DNA of 53,815 nucleotides from a virus, in the IMG/VR virus record IMGVR_UViG_3300044715_000434, positions 1-53,815 of that record; one strand, written 5' to 3'. Position numbers and translations under genes: made by a program. Shown in pieces: positions 14,141-22,755 of the stretch. Under the pieces are notes generated by a model. It worked only from the letters and a program-made list of their open reading frames with translations. It was not told the origin of the DNA and made no database searches. Numbering within the stretch: the first letter of the stretch is position 1; each line of letters starts with the position of its first letter.

Positions 14141-14430
14141 TTTCCTAAAACTCCCATATCTTGTGACAAAATCATACGCATTTCTGTTTTGGCTATCTTA
14201 TCTCTTATGTGAGATTTCATATCGCAATTTAGTCTAATATTACACTCACTAGCCAGCATAATAAGAATAGCTTGTACATCAGCTAATTCATTCTTTAGCT
14301 TTTGCTTGTTACTATGTTCGTATTCTTCACACTGATGATCCAGTGTGAATCTAATACACTTAGAAGCTTCTTGTGCAGCTTCTGATAACTCTTCCATAAG
14401 GCATACTAATAAATATTGTTCTGAATTCAT
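14137..14430 (-). CDS. MazG-like (all-alpha NTP pyrophosphatase) protein
   Basis: 97 residues from ATG 14430, chosen because GGAG lies 8 nt upstream and the start overlaps the polymerase stop (TGATG). EELSEAAQEASK and KLKNELADVQAIL are the E-x-x-E and E-x-x-D helices that bind magnesium in MazG-type NTP pyrophosphatases. It may adjust nucleotide pools or (p)ppGpp during infection. The family call is by motif; no substrate can be read from the sequence. Confidence 0.7.
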   Translation of the reverse strand: MNSEQYLLVCLMEELSEAAQEASKCIRFTLDHQCEEYEHSNKQKLKNELADVQAILIMLASECNIRLNCDMKSHIRDKIAKTEMRMILSQDMGVLGK

Positions 14431-16379
14431 CAATGTGTCTCCAACCAATTATCTCCAAAGGAACCAGAGCCATCCATAATACTGACTCCAAATAATTTAG
14501 GGCCTTCTTGGAAAGCCTTAATGCCAAGCTCTACTGCACGTTCTGCATACTCTTCTGGTACCATTAATTGGAATTCATCATGGTACATAATTAAAGGTTG
14601 ATACGGAATTTTCTCTTCTTTAAGATACTGTTGTACTAGCATGCAAGCTGCACCACAAGTAATCTTCTCTGCGGATTGCAAGAGATACACTAATAGTTTA
14701 TGAAAGGAATCTACATATACTCTATTATGTGCTAGGCTAGGGATATACCCAAGTCCTCTTTGTTTCGTTTTACCAAAGATAGCTTCAAGTTTGTCTAAGA
14801 GTGCCTTGAATCCTGGCACAGCTTTAATAAACTCTTTTTTAACTTTAGCACCCTTTGTATCATTCATTTCACCATTAAACATGTAGCTCCAAAGCTTACC
14901 ACCTGACGCGCCAAACAAGAAAGCGTATAATACACGCTTAGCACAATTTCTTCTTCTTAATGCTAAATTCTCTTCTAGCGTATGTTTATCATCTGCTGTC
15001 ACGCCTTGTTTAGTCCAGTAATCATTCCAATCTATATTAATTGTTTCTTTCAGAATACGATTGAGAGTGTCTGCATTAAAAGTATGGATATCACCATTAA
15101 GTAGAATATCTGTAAAGCCTTCATCTTCTAGGAAATGTGCTAGACCTCTAGCTTGATTACCAGCGCTATCGCAGCCTACTACTTTCCAACCAGGAATACA
15201 CTTAAACAATGCTCTCATTTGTTTCCCGTATGGAGCATCAGGGCTAGGAATGTTAACAATAATACTATGACGTGAACGCATACTAGGGGTTCCGATAACC
15301 ATACAGTCCCCATGAAGTCTACCATTGTCATCTACATTCTCCAACCACGTTTTAACGATTGAGTGTCTTGCCTTTTCAGTTAAGTAATTACTATACAGCT
15401 TACCATCACCACCTAAAAATTCTAAACTATCTTCAGTAATCTTAGGTGTTGTTCTTTCACGCTTTAAATCTTCAGTTAACTTGTAGTTCCAATCTGTTGG
15501 TTTCCAACCATGTCTATACAAGAATACTTTTACATCAGTTACAGAATTAAGGCTAAGAGGTTCAATAGTAATACGGCAGTACTCGCCATCAACAATTCTA
15601 TCTTCAGGTTCAAAGCCACTCCAAGGATTGACATCAAACCATCTAGCTGTATGCGCATCATAGCTACCATCCTTTTTGTACTTAGGCTTTTTGGCTTCTA
15701 CTATGCCAAACTTCTTATCAACAGCAACCACCTTAAGGCCTAGTTTCTTATTCAGAATCTCATAAGTACTATTCATCTTGGCTTCGAGTTCATTATAAAG
15801 CTCATAAGCTTTATTTGTATCAAAAGGCCATCCATGAAGACTAGCTTCAGCACACCACTTAGCTACAGCGTGTTCTACCTTAATATATTGTGTCAAGAGT
15901 TTAAATTGTTCTGGATACTTCTCTTCACCTTTCTTAAGTTCATCTCGTAAATCTTTTAGGATTCTGAAGTTAACCTCTACGTCATTTTCGCAATACTCAG
16001 CCATAGTTTCTGAATACTGTGTCCAATCCTCAAATTCTTGTTTAGGATAACCTAGATGTTCACCCCATACTTTTAATGAGTGTCCTTTCTCTCCAAAACG
16101 TTTGTAGTCTAATACTTGAGAAAGAATTAATGTATCAACTATTTTAGTCTTCTCAGGTACTTTGTATCCAAACAATTTCTCTAGCACACAAATATCATAA
16201 CCAATTATATTGTGTCCAATCAGTTGGTTAGCATTATTAAATAGAGTTTTCCAACCGAAGTCTCCTTCTAAATAGCGTGTTTTCTTTCCTGTACTTAGAT
16301 CCTTAACGACCATAATCCACATACGTGTTACATTAGGTAAGAGACCATCTGTCTCTACATCGAATATATAATTCATCAT
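14430..16379 (-). CDS. DNA polymerase, family A (T7-like)
   Basis: 649 residues. 3'-5' exonuclease domain at the N-terminus: FDVETDGLL (Exo I), IGHNIIGYD (Exo II) and YCENDVEVN (Exo III). Polymerase motifs: A at about 400, GCDSAGNQARGLAH, in which the usual steric-gate Glu is Gln as in a number of phage PolA enzymes; B near 477, RNCAKRVLYAFLFG; C near 598, YHDEFQ. T7 gp5 has 704 residues. Start 16379 (or ATG 16376) follows GAGG. Main replicase of the phage. Confidence 0.95.
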   Translation of the reverse strand: MMNYIFDVETDGLLPNVTRMWIMVVKDLSTGKKTRYLEGDFGWKTLFNNANQLIGHNIIGYDICVLEKLFGYKVPEKTKIVDTLILSQVLDYKRFGEKGHSLKVWGEHLGYPKQEFEDWTQYSETMAEYCENDVEVNFRILKDLRDELKKGEEKYPEQFKLLTQYIKVEHAVAKWCAEASLHGWPFDTNKAYELYNELEAKMNSTYEILNKKLGLKVVAVDKKFGIVEAKKPKYKKDGSYDAHTARWFDVNPWSGFEPEDRIVDGEYCRITIEPLSLNSVTDVKVFLYRHGWKPTDWNYKLTEDLKRERTTPKITEDSLEFLGGDGKLYSNYLTEKARHSIVKTWLENVDDNGRLHGDCMVIGTPSMRSRHSIIVNIPSPDAPYGKQMRALFKCIPGWKVVGCDSAGNQARGLAHFLEDEGFTDILLNGDIHTFNADTLNRILKETINIDWNDYWTKQGVTADDKHTLEENLALRRRNCAKRVLYAFLFGASGGKLWSYMFNGEMNDTKGAKVKKEFIKAVPGFKALLDKLEAIFGKTKQRGLGYIPSLAHNRVYVDSFHKLLVYLLQSAEKITCGAACMLVQQYLKEEKIPYQPLIMYHDEFQLMVPEEYAERAVELGIKAFQEGPKLFGVSIMDGSGSFGDNWLETH

Positions 16380-16387
16380 AGCCTCGA

Positions 16388-16424
16388 ATAAAAGGCGCTC
16401 CGTATTAAACGAAACGCCCTTTTG
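16388..16424 (-). terminator. Possible intrinsic terminator
   Basis: Minus strand AAAAGGGCG...CGCCTTTT, extended inward by GTTTCG/CGGAG pairing with a bulged G, followed by a short T/A tract. Lies between the gp1.7-like gene and the polymerase gene; probably leaky. Confidence 0.6.
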
Positions 16425-16427
16425 TTG

Positions 16428-16928
16428 TTAAATTGAAGATATAATATCTTCGACCTCATCTACCATGATTGGTCTGCCTGAAACCTTATACGCAATCAAG
16501 TAGTTTAAATACCATCGTGCTTTAAGTAACTCTTGTACTTCATCATCCTTTTGACCATTGCGATCAAGGTATTTTCTAATTTGCATTTCTACAGCACCAG
16601 AAAATATTTTAGGATCTTTTAGCGTAGGGATACGGCTCATAGTATCAATCCACTGGAATTCCTCTACGTAGCCTTTATAATGTTTTGGATCTACAGCTTG
16701 TACAATTTCAGACTTTGGAAGCCAATGACAGCGATTAAGCATTTCGCGCCAAGCTTCATAATCCTCTCTGATTACTAAAGCACCTGCCATAGTATCGTCT
16801 TCACTGCGAGTAGCTCTTATATGTCCAAAATCACCCATAATAGCGTTAATAGGTATTAGATTGAAATCAGAATACTGAGAGCCTTCACTGCCATCTTCAT
16901 TAATAACTGTATAGAGATAGCGTGACAT
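16428..16928 (-). CDS. DUF3310 / T7 gp1.7-like protein
   Basis: 166 residues. The C-terminal half (HYKGYVEEFQWIDTM..., then IRKYLDRNGQKDDEVQELLKARWYLNYLI in parts) matches DUF3310 proteins, with the conserved H-Y-K-G, K-Y-x-x-R-x-G-x-K-D-D and K-A-R-W-Y-L. T7 gp1.7 of this family is a nucleotide kinase. The location between SSB and DNA polymerase fits a role in nucleotide supply. Activity here is inferred. Confidence 0.7.
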   Translation of the reverse strand: MSRYLYTVINEDGSEGSQYSDFNLIPINAIMGDFGHIRATRSEDDTMAGALVIREDYEAWREMLNRCHWLPKSEIVQAVDPKHYKGYVEEFQWIDTMSRIPTLKDPKIFSGAVEMQIRKYLDRNGQKDDEVQELLKARWYLNYLIAYKVSGRPIMVDEVEDIISSI

Positions 16929-17398
16929 TAGAATACATCCCCATCTTCATACTCAATAGCAGCCGGAGGGAAATCACCAGACTTTTTAGGTGTATACTCA
17001 ATTAACTTGACAATTTGTATCGCCATTAATAGATAACTTATTGCAGGCTTACCAGCTTTATTTACGTATTCCCGTTCAAATAATCTGACATTTACGATAC
17101 TACCATTACCAATATTATCTTTTGGCAATGGATTATCGTCCATATCTACAACACTAATAGGTGTGCTAGGCTCTCCCGTAAACTTTGTTACATTCTTGCC
17201 TACGTTAAATTTCCAAGCTATCTGACCTTCATTAGTTGTAAATGGAGTAACTTTAATCCCCATATTTGCAATTTCTTTTGCTTGTGTCTCTTTTTTAGTC
17301 ACTAGCATAGCAGACCATTTAGGTTTACTTGGATCATAATTATTTTTACCTTTTACAAGGTTTGGGTGGTGTATTTCCAAATTATATAAATTTGCCAT
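16928..17398 (-). CDS. Single-stranded DNA-binding protein, T7 gp2.5-like
   Basis: 156 residues. An OB-like body with N-terminal NLEIHHPNLVKGK and central KPAISYLLMAIQIVKLIEY, ending in an acidic tail closed by an aromatic residue (EYEDGDVF). That tail is the hallmark by which gp2.5-type SSBs contact polymerase and helicase. First gene after the promoter repeat at 17429, so first of the replication operon. Confidence 0.82.
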   Translation of the reverse strand: MANLYNLEIHHPNLVKGKNNYDPSKPKWSAMLVTKKETQAKEIANMGIKVTPFTTNEGQIAWKFNVGKNVTKFTGEPSTPISVVDMDDNPLPKDNIGNGSIVNVRLFEREYVNKAGKPAISYLLMAIQIVKLIEYTPKKSGDFPPAAIEYEDGDVF

Positions 17399-17428
17399 TT
17401 TTAAATCTCATGTATAAATGTTTAGAAG

Positions 17429-17445
17429 GGGTTAATTTAACGGGG
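17429..17445 (-). promoter_or_regulatory. Putative phage RNA polymerase promoter, copy 4 (replication operon)
   Basis: Minus strand CCCCGTTAAATTAACCC, 30 nt upstream of the SSB start and 1 nt after the stop of the preceding gene. No terminator separates it from the preceding gene, so transcripts from the RNA-polymerase block probably read through. Confidence 0.75.
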
Positions 17446-17446
17446 T

Positions 17447-17818
17447 CTAGCAATTCGAAAGATCAATACTTTCGGACACATGATCGTTAAGGTCTGCAAT
17501 TGCAGGTGGTATATAATAAATAGCACCTCCTAAATCAGAAGTAACATTCATGACTTTTACCCAGTCACCTGCAAATCTCTCAGCCATGTCAAATGAACCT
17601 GGCATAGTAAGTAATGTACCATTTCCATGATCTAAGTCATATACTTCGATACTTTCTAATTCTGCTTCTTCTTCAAGGATGTATACGTTACCACCTAGTT
17701 CATCCATCAGCTCATGGTGACTTGCTAGGTCACTGATAAAAGGTTTTAGATCATCAAGTACATCTTTATAACTTCCGGGTAATATACGCACATCATAAAC
17801 GGTTTTCAAGACTAGCAT
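17447..17818 (-). CDS. Hypothetical protein
   Basis: 123 residues, acidic, mixed alpha/beta (SYKDVLDDLKPFISDLASHH; GGNVYILEEEAELESIEVY; GDWVKVMNVTSDLGGAIYYI). A strong AGGAG precedes ATG 17818. It ends at the promoter of the replication operon. No family recognised. Confidence 0.65.
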   Translation of the reverse strand: MLVLKTVYDVRILPGSYKDVLDDLKPFISDLASHHELMDELGGNVYILEEEAELESIEVYDLDHGNGTLLTMPGSFDMAERFAGDWVKVMNVTSDLGGAIYYIPPAIADLNDHVSESIDLSNC

Positions 17819-17963
17819 GTAGCTTCTCCTTAAATTGGATAATTTTAATTGCAGTTAACTTATAATTATCTGCTTCATGATCTTCAGGCATTCCTATTAT
17901 AGCCCCAAGTAAAGTTAATAAGTGTAATAGCTCAAGGCTTTCATCGTTAGTGAAGGCTGTCAT
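17793..17963 (-). CDS. Small hypothetical protein
   Basis: 56 residues, ATG 17963 to TGA 17793. A leucine-rich helix (ESLELLHLLTLLGAIIG) and a basic C-terminal helix (YKLTAIKIIQFKEKLH). It overlaps both neighbours (17 nt and 26 nt). The ribosome site is weak, so expression would depend on coupling. Confidence 0.45.
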   Translation of the reverse strand: MTAFTNDESLELLHLLTLLGAIIGMPEDHEADNYKLTAIKIIQFKEKLHASLENRL

Positions 17964-18111
17964 CAGATCTTTTACCTAGTGTTGTTAAAATTAATCGTGC
18001 TTCTAACTCAGCACAATGTTCTTTGTATCGCATAAGCTCTTGTAGAACTTTGCCTAATCGATACGTAGCTAGTACAGCGTAGGCAATTATGATATAGTCC
18101 CACGCACTCAT
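17947..18111 (-). CDS. Small membrane-anchored protein
   Basis: 54 residues: an N-terminal membrane segment (WDYIIIAYAVLATYRLG) followed by a helical tail (VLQELMRYKEHCAELEARLI). Start ATG 18111 overlaps the upstream stop (ATGA). The layout resembles small Rz-like or anchor proteins but no family can be assigned. Confidence 0.5.
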   Translation of the reverse strand: MSAWDYIIIAYAVLATYRLGKVLQELMRYKEHCAELEARLILTTLGKRSDDSLH

Positions 18112-18377
18112 AGCGCTAATGCCATGACTTGATCTACTGTTAAATACAAAGGCTTTGCTACTCTATCAGCTTCTACCATTTTATCAAGCTCCCTTCTGGC
18201 TTTTATTGCTGTAGCATACGGATGATCTACATCAGGGTCTCGGAGAGCCCTATCGAACATGTCGCCATTAGCCAATGTGAAATCTTCTGTACCCCACGTA
18301 GCATCCATGTATTCTTCAAAATCATTCCCTTCTGAATATAGTACATATTGTACTGTTGCATATAAATCTTCGTACAT
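18108..18377 (-). CDS. Hypothetical acidic protein
   Basis: 89 residues, acidic and helical (YEDLYATVQYVLYSEGNDFE ... RRELDKMVEADRV). AGGA precedes ATG 18377. It follows the hydrolase gene. Not recognised. Confidence 0.6.
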   Translation of the reverse strand: MYEDLYATVQYVLYSEGNDFEEYMDATWGTEDFTLANGDMFDRALRDPDVDHPYATAIKARRELDKMVEADRVAKPLYLTVDQVMALAL

Positions 18378-18385
18378 AAAATATC

Positions 18386-18760
18386 CTAATAGAAAACTAA
18401 GTCATCAATTCTAACCAACGGTACATTAGTTTTGAATCGCCTGCCTAATTGCCAGTTATTAAAATGCTTATACTTACCTCGTAATAAAGGTGTTCTAAGC
18501 TGTTTGAAAAGCATTTTTCGCGCCAGCTTCTGCTGATGCTCAAAAACTTCAACGTCCGCCGGACTCTTAGGATTTGGTATCTTAACACCTTTCCTAGCCC
18601 AAGAGAACAGCCCTTTCTTTTTCAATGTGTCATACATAGTTTTGCCATTCTCTGTATTCTCCATCAATACTTGACCGACACCTAGCATGGCATCGGACGT
18701 TTGGTTTCTAGCCTCGAAGTACATTGCAGCAACGAGACATAGTGTTGGTGTCATTAACAT
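18386..18760 (-). CDS. SleB/CwlJ-type cell-wall hydrolase (endolysin candidate)
   Basis: 124 residues. LCLVAAMYFEARNQ carries the F-E-A-R motif with the catalytic Glu of the SleB/CwlJ (Hydrolase_2) family, followed by GVGQVLMEN, GLFSW and a later YKHFNN, all in the expected order. Strong ribosome site AAGGAGG. No separate signal peptide, so it would need a holin or other export. The most likely peptidoglycan-degrading lysis enzyme in the window besides the tape-measure domain. Confidence 0.75.
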   Translation of the reverse strand: MLMTPTLCLVAAMYFEARNQTSDAMLGVGQVLMENTENGKTMYDTLKKKGLFSWARKGVKIPNPKSPADVEVFEHQQKLARKMLFKQLRTPLLRGKYKHFNNWQLGRRFKTNVPLVRIDDLVFY

Positions 18761-18817
18761 GACGACCTCCTTCTGTCAGTTGTGGGTAGTTAAGAAGCAT
18801 ACCCAGGCTTTTAAAGA

Positions 18818-19288
18818 TTAATATTGTGAAATGTAAGCAAGCCAATTACTATCTTCAACGCTATCAATGCGCCATGTTGTTGTAGTGCCATTTGGTAGCA
18901 CAACACGATAATGTAAATAGAAATCTCTAATTGTATTATCATCTTGCAGTATTTGCACTTCAGCACTAAGTCCTGTCCCTTTACCTACTACAGTAGAGTA
19001 CGACACATCAAACACAAAGCCTACATCATTTGTAGCTAGGTGATGTTTATAACAAGTACCATTAGCTAAGATTTCTCTTAGGTACATATTAATCACATTA
19101 TTAACATATGCTAAGACTTCTGTAGAGAACTTTTCTGTTGCTGGCTCTCTTGTGTATGTCATAGCCTTATTAATAATCTCAACTACAGTTTCTTCTGGTC
19201 CCGAAGCAGCTGCATTTAAGAAAGCTGGATTAGCCACTCCCGTTGAACCTGATTCAATTTTGTGTAAAGGTGTTCTTAAGATCTTCAT
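18818..19288 (-). CDS. Hypothetical protein
   Basis: 156 residues, mixed alpha/beta; N-terminus KILRTPLHKIESGSTGVANP, a long helix (AYVNNVINMYLREILANG) and a strand-rich C-terminal half (DFYLHYRVVLPNGTTTTWRI). GAGGAG precedes the start. The region after it (18761-18817) holds a 6-bp hairpin TGGGTA/TACCCA. No family recognised. Confidence 0.65.
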   Translation of the reverse strand: MKILRTPLHKIESGSTGVANPAFLNAAASGPEETVVEIINKAMTYTREPATEKFSTEVLAYVNNVINMYLREILANGTCYKHHLATNDVGFVFDVSYSTVVGKGTGLSAEVQILQDDNTIRDFYLHYRVVLPNGTTTTWRIDSVEDSNWLAYISQY

Positions 19289-19491
19289 GACAATTCTCCT
19301 CTGGTTAATAAATAATGTGCTTCTCCTGGCAGGTTTGCAAAACCAGTAAGAGAAATAATTTCAGCTACCCTCCATCCGGCTTTTAGCATTTCATTGAGTT
19401 GCTCTATATGCTCTGGATTACCCTGTACGACAAGAAGTATTCTATCTTGTGGCTCTTTATTAATACCGCCTGTAAACATTGTTAAAGCCAT
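19285..19491 (-). CDS. Small hypothetical protein (DUF4177-like layout)
   Basis: 68 residues. ILLVVQGNPEHIEQLNEML, then KAGWRVAEIISL, then HYLLTRGE: a strand, a helix ending in G-W, a strand and a closing strand, the layout of small DUF4177-like proteins. GAGG precedes the start. Function unknown. Confidence 0.6.
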   Translation of the reverse strand: MALTMFTGGINKEPQDRILLVVQGNPEHIEQLNEMLKAGWRVAEIISLTGFANLPGEAHYLLTRGELS

Positions 19492-19784
19492 TTTAATTCC
19501 TCACTTCTATAGCCATACCAGCGATGTATGGGCGTTAAGGGAACACTAAGAAAACGAATTATATCTGTTTGCAAAACTGTAGGCTGTGGCTTACGCGGCA
19601 GTCTTCTCTTGTAGTTACCAGCAGCCTGTAGATCAGATAGCTTAAATAAACCTGCAAAATTCTTACCAACCTTTTTAAACTGATAAGGTCTGACACCTAT
19701 CAAGGTTAACCTGTGACTCAATGTTTGATAGCATACTTCAAACTCGATACTCTCTAAATACTCACGAATTGTCATTAGCTGCAT
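19482..19784 (-). CDS. Putative winged-helix DNA-binding protein
   Basis: 100 residues from ATG 19784, chosen for the GAGG before it. MTIREYLESIEFEVCYQTLS, then HRLTLIGVRPYQFKKVGKNF and AGLFKLSDLQAAG, read like a phage winged helix (turn Q-T-L-S-H-R-L, wing G-K-N, then S-D-L). The C-terminus is basic and proline-rich. It starts inside the 3' end region just after the RNA-polymerase gene, a place where a transcription regulator would be reasonable. Assignment tentative. Confidence 0.45.
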   Translation of the reverse strand: MQLMTIREYLESIEFEVCYQTLSHRLTLIGVRPYQFKKVGKNFAGLFKLSDLQAAGNYKRRLPRKPQPTVLQTDIIRFLSVPLTPIHRWYGYRSEELKWL

Positions 19785-19794
19785 TCTTAAACCT

Positions 19795-22014
19795 CTATGC
19801 GAAAGCATATTCACTTTCTAAAATTAAATTAACATCCAGTTCGCCCATATCTAAATAACTTAGATCACCATTGATATTATCGATTAGGGGGAACAAAGGA
19901 TTTTCTTGGTAAAGCTCGACAAAAGTATCACGCACACATTTATATAGCTTAGGCATATCTGCAAGCAGGCATCCATAAGAATCATGTATAGTCGTAATGG
20001 GAAAATCACACTTAACTGTTGTCATTGCTAAGTGCGCTGCATCCAATGAATGGATTACATTTGGTGCTGCTCCTTGAGACTGCTTTCCTTTTGAGGGTAC
20101 TTGATCCTCAATAAAACATATATGTAATTGTAGATCATTTCCAAAGTATCCCGTGGTTTCGCTTCTAGTACCAATTCTAGGGCCCCATTGGATATGTATC
20201 TTTTTAGTACGACCTTCTGTGTAATTTTGTACTACAGGGAAATTTGTAACAGGTACTGTCCATTCTAAGAATTTACCTTTCTTCTCAGCAGCTGCTCCAG
20301 CTTTCTCAAATACTTCTAATAGCATCATAGGCCTTTGCAAAGATTCTTTAGCATCTTCAAATACTAACCTCCCCATCCATGATGCCCATTTATGTTCCAT
20401 ATTCATTAACAACTCTATACCATGCTTCTTAGAGTCATCAATTTGTTGCTCTGACAAGCCATAACCTGAACCTCCATACGGTAACGTCATTACATTTCTT
20501 TTAACAATTTTTCTACGTTGCTTGCTATCTTTAATTCTATGCCAAAATACTGGAGAAGCCTTTTCACCGACATCTGTCCATTTTGTTTTGTATGCTCTTA
20601 TCTGTGACACTAATTGACTACGTAACTCTGATTTAGGTTCAGCAGCGACAATCTTTCTTTTTAACGCTATTAATCCATCAATAAACTCTTCGCACTCTAG
20701 TACTAAACTTGGTGACATTGCATTTACAATAGTCGAGATTTTACTCCATACATGATTAGCTACGTATGCATATAGATCTCCAGGCATCTCTAGTGGTACT
20801 AAATTAACATACGGTGCTGTAATTTCGTCTCTAGTAAGAGCACTTAGATGCTGTGAGCCATTAGTAGAACCGTCAATGAAACACTCCACGTGAGACTCAT
20901 ACTGAAGATAACTAGAGCCCATACTTAACGCGTTCTTAAGCTCAATACAGGCAGCTAGGAATTGCCAAGGCTTATCAGCTTCCATCCAGCCTTGATTTAA
21001 TTTAGGTGAGAGTGCATACGCTGTTAATATTTCTTCATTGTCTAGTACCCATTGATATCTATCTTTTAGTGGTATTTTATCTGTCTTAGCACCATCTTCT
21101 CTGCCTGAACTACCTGCCCAATTACTAGCAATTGATACACATAACCAAAAGAACCCATCTTGTCCAATAGCTTTCTTATCTTGACGCATTAAGAGACCCT
21201 TTGCAATATCAGAAGATTGTTCATGTAGATACGCTGTAGTTGGGTATTTACGACCTCTGAAGTCTAAATAGTACAAATGATAGAAAGGAATATCAGTAAA
21301 CTTGTCTGCAATACTAAGAATAGCTTTAGTCTCTCTTAGTTTAGTTGTACGTGCCTGTGGATTATGCTGTTCCCAAATATCGCTGAATGCTTCTGTTTTA
21401 TTACTCAAGGCCCATTTAGCCACATTATAGACTTCTTTGTTAATTAACCAACCTACTCTTTGACTTCTATTAATAGATTCAAATACAATTGGATGTGTTT
21501 CAGGTGTTAAGCTTTCTGCTACAACTCTTGATTGTGTCTTAACTAATACGGCACCTGCCTCGTGTCTAAAGCTTGTCCAATTTGCATATGGTGTTGCTGA
21601 GGGTAGTTTGCCTTTACCGCCTTGTCTTGATACTGTTTCCCATAGCTCCTGCATACTCTTTTCATCTACGACTTTAACTACGTATGTACCATGCCCATTA
21701 GCTGCACTAGTCATTACTATCTCTGTAAGGCCTAATTCTGCAAATGAGTATAAAATAAAAGCACCACATCTAGCTGCTGTAGCTGAATCCTTCTTTTCGC
21801 CTTTTCGCATATTGTGACCAATGGCACAAATTACTTCTGACATTATAATTTCCTTGTCAGAACCCTTTTTGGGTCTTGTGTACAAATATGTATTTGCAAT
21901 AATCTCATCTAGATGCTCTTCTATCTCAAGCTTCTTTAAAAACTTTATTGGAGATTGGGGTGCAATTTCTACAGCAATTCTTGTACGTAAAGACTTTAAT
22001 AACTTATTCCGCAT
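19795..22014 (-). CDS. Single-subunit DNA-directed RNA polymerase (T7-like)
   Basis: 739 residues, about 140 fewer than T7 RNAP, the difference being mainly in the N-terminal domain. Motifs: YYLDFRGRKYP near 248; motif A CFIDGSTNGSQHLSA near 378 with the catalytic Asp; motif B KRNVMTLPYGGSGYG near 504 with the Lys and Tyr of the O-helix; motif C TTIHDSYG near 672 with the second catalytic Asp; and a C-terminal SEYAFA foot like T7's FAFA. Very likely the enzyme that uses the six repeated promoters. AGGA precedes ATG 22014, which overlaps a small membrane-protein gene. Confidence 0.96.
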   Translation of the reverse strand: MRNKLLKSLRTRIAVEIAPQSPIKFLKKLEIEEHLDEIIANTYLYTRPKKGSDKEIIMSEVICAIGHNMRKGEKKDSATAARCGAFILYSFAELGLTEIVMTSAANGHGTYVVKVVDEKSMQELWETVSRQGGKGKLPSATPYANWTSFRHEAGAVLVKTQSRVVAESLTPETHPIVFESINRSQRVGWLINKEVYNVAKWALSNKTEAFSDIWEQHNPQARTTKLRETKAILSIADKFTDIPFYHLYYLDFRGRKYPTTAYLHEQSSDIAKGLLMRQDKKAIGQDGFFWLCVSIASNWAGSSGREDGAKTDKIPLKDRYQWVLDNEEILTAYALSPKLNQGWMEADKPWQFLAACIELKNALSMGSSYLQYESHVECFIDGSTNGSQHLSALTRDEITAPYVNLVPLEMPGDLYAYVANHVWSKISTIVNAMSPSLVLECEEFIDGLIALKRKIVAAEPKSELRSQLVSQIRAYKTKWTDVGEKASPVFWHRIKDSKQRRKIVKRNVMTLPYGGSGYGLSEQQIDDSKKHGIELLMNMEHKWASWMGRLVFEDAKESLQRPMMLLEVFEKAGAAAEKKGKFLEWTVPVTNFPVVQNYTEGRTKKIHIQWGPRIGTRSETTGYFGNDLQLHICFIEDQVPSKGKQSQGAAPNVIHSLDAAHLAMTTVKCDFPITTIHDSYGCLLADMPKLYKCVRDTFVELYQENPLFPLIDNINGDLSYLDMGELDVNLILESEYAFA

Positions 22015-22132
22015 TATGATTCCTAGGTAGTATTAAGGTTAAAAGGATAAACATCGTAAATGTTTCAATACGAATGCCATTAAATAAAATTAAAGCACAT
22101 AACAGAATCGAATCCTGTAGAATATTCTTCAT
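22004..22132 (-). CDS. Small membrane protein before RNA polymerase
   Basis: 42 residues, ATG 22132 with AGGA 5 nt upstream. Two hydrophobic segments (ILLCALILFNGI and TFTMFILLTLILP). Its stop lies 8 nt inside the RNA-polymerase gene, so translation of the two is likely coupled. Function unknown. Confidence 0.55.
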   Translation of the reverse strand: MKNILQDSILLCALILFNGIRIETFTMFILLTLILPRNHNAE

Positions 22133-22159
22133 AGCTGTCCTAGTAGGCTACAAAGATTC

Positions 22160-22175
22160 GATGCCCGAAGGCATC
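22160..22175 (-). other. Stable TTCG-loop hairpin
   Basis: GATGCC-TTCG-GGCATC, 6 bp, in the leader ahead of the small membrane gene and RNA polymerase. No T-run follows, so it is more likely a processing or stability element than a terminator. The same GATGCC-TTCG sequence also forms the top of the long 2031-2089 terminator stem. Confidence 0.6.
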
Positions 22176-22213
22176 AGTTATGAGCTAAGGTTACAAAGTT
22201 TGCAGTTTGAAAG

Positions 22214-22268
22214 AAAAAAAAAAATAAGAGAGAAAGCCCTCCCCAGCTCCCGAAGGAGCCAGAGAGGG
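22214..22268 (-). terminator. Intrinsic terminator with TTCG loop
   Basis: A 14-bp stem (CCCTCTCTGGCTCC with its partner, G-U pairs allowed) closed by TTCG, then a T/C stretch and an 11-T run. It lies after the 22275-22592 gene and upstream of the RNA-polymerase unit. The 22133-22213 gap otherwise holds only the short hairpin. Confidence 0.88.
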
Positions 22269-22274
22269 TTTGTT

Positions 22275-22592
22275 TTACACAGTTTCTATAAATCTTGGTT
22301 TGTACCTATTAACCAAGGTTAAAAGCCTTGGAATTTTTTCCTTTAACACATAAAATGGTATTGGAATTGTTCCTGTTAAATCTGCTACAGCTACTACATC
22401 TGCGAAGTCCCATCCGAAACCACACATGAATTTTTCTACATCTTCCATTACAACCAATTGACTTGCGTCAACTTCACGCACCGTTTGTCTATATACTAAT
22501 GGAGATAAGAATAGATCACCAGGAGCTTCTTCATTTAAAACCTTTTCAGTTGCAACTGGATAGAAACCTTGAAGTCTTATATTAGCTACCAT
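22275..22592 (-). CDS. Hypothetical protein
   Basis: 105 residues, mixed. QGFYPVATEKVLNEEAPGDL, then VYRQTVREVDASQLVVMEDV and a proline-rich end. CGGAG precedes the start. It is the last gene before a strong terminator. Not recognised. Confidence 0.65.
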   Translation of the reverse strand: MVANIRLQGFYPVATEKVLNEEAPGDLFLSPLVYRQTVREVDASQLVVMEDVEKFMCGFGWDFADVVAVADLTGTIPIPFYVLKEKIPRLLTLVNRYKPRFIETV

Positions 22593-22752
22593 TTGTAAAT
22601 CTCCGTGTCAATTCAGATACTTGGTACCCTATGATTAGCAATAATACAGCGATTAATAATAACGCTACTTTGTAAAGAAGCGCACCTACATACAACATTG
22701 TAATTGCTACTAAAATAGTTAGCAATGTATAGAAAGCAAATTTTAATTTCAT
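22582..22752 (-). CDS. Small two-helix membrane protein
   Basis: 56 residues, ATG 22752. Two membrane helices (FYTLLTILVAITMLYVGALL and VALLLIAVLLLIIGY) with a short basic tail (TRRFTNGS). It lies 3 nt after another two-helix gene, so the pair could be holin-like or envelope proteins. It ends 11 nt inside the next gene. Confidence 0.55.
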   Translation of the reverse strand: MKLKFAFYTLLTILVAITMLYVGALLYKVALLLIAVLLLIIGYQVSELTRRFTNGS

Positions 22753-22755
22753 AAA

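Noticed and set aside
22074-22180. tRNA-like fragment (ATCGAATC within a T-arm-like stem)
   Set aside because: No matching acceptor arms, D-arm or anticodon arm could be built on either strand.
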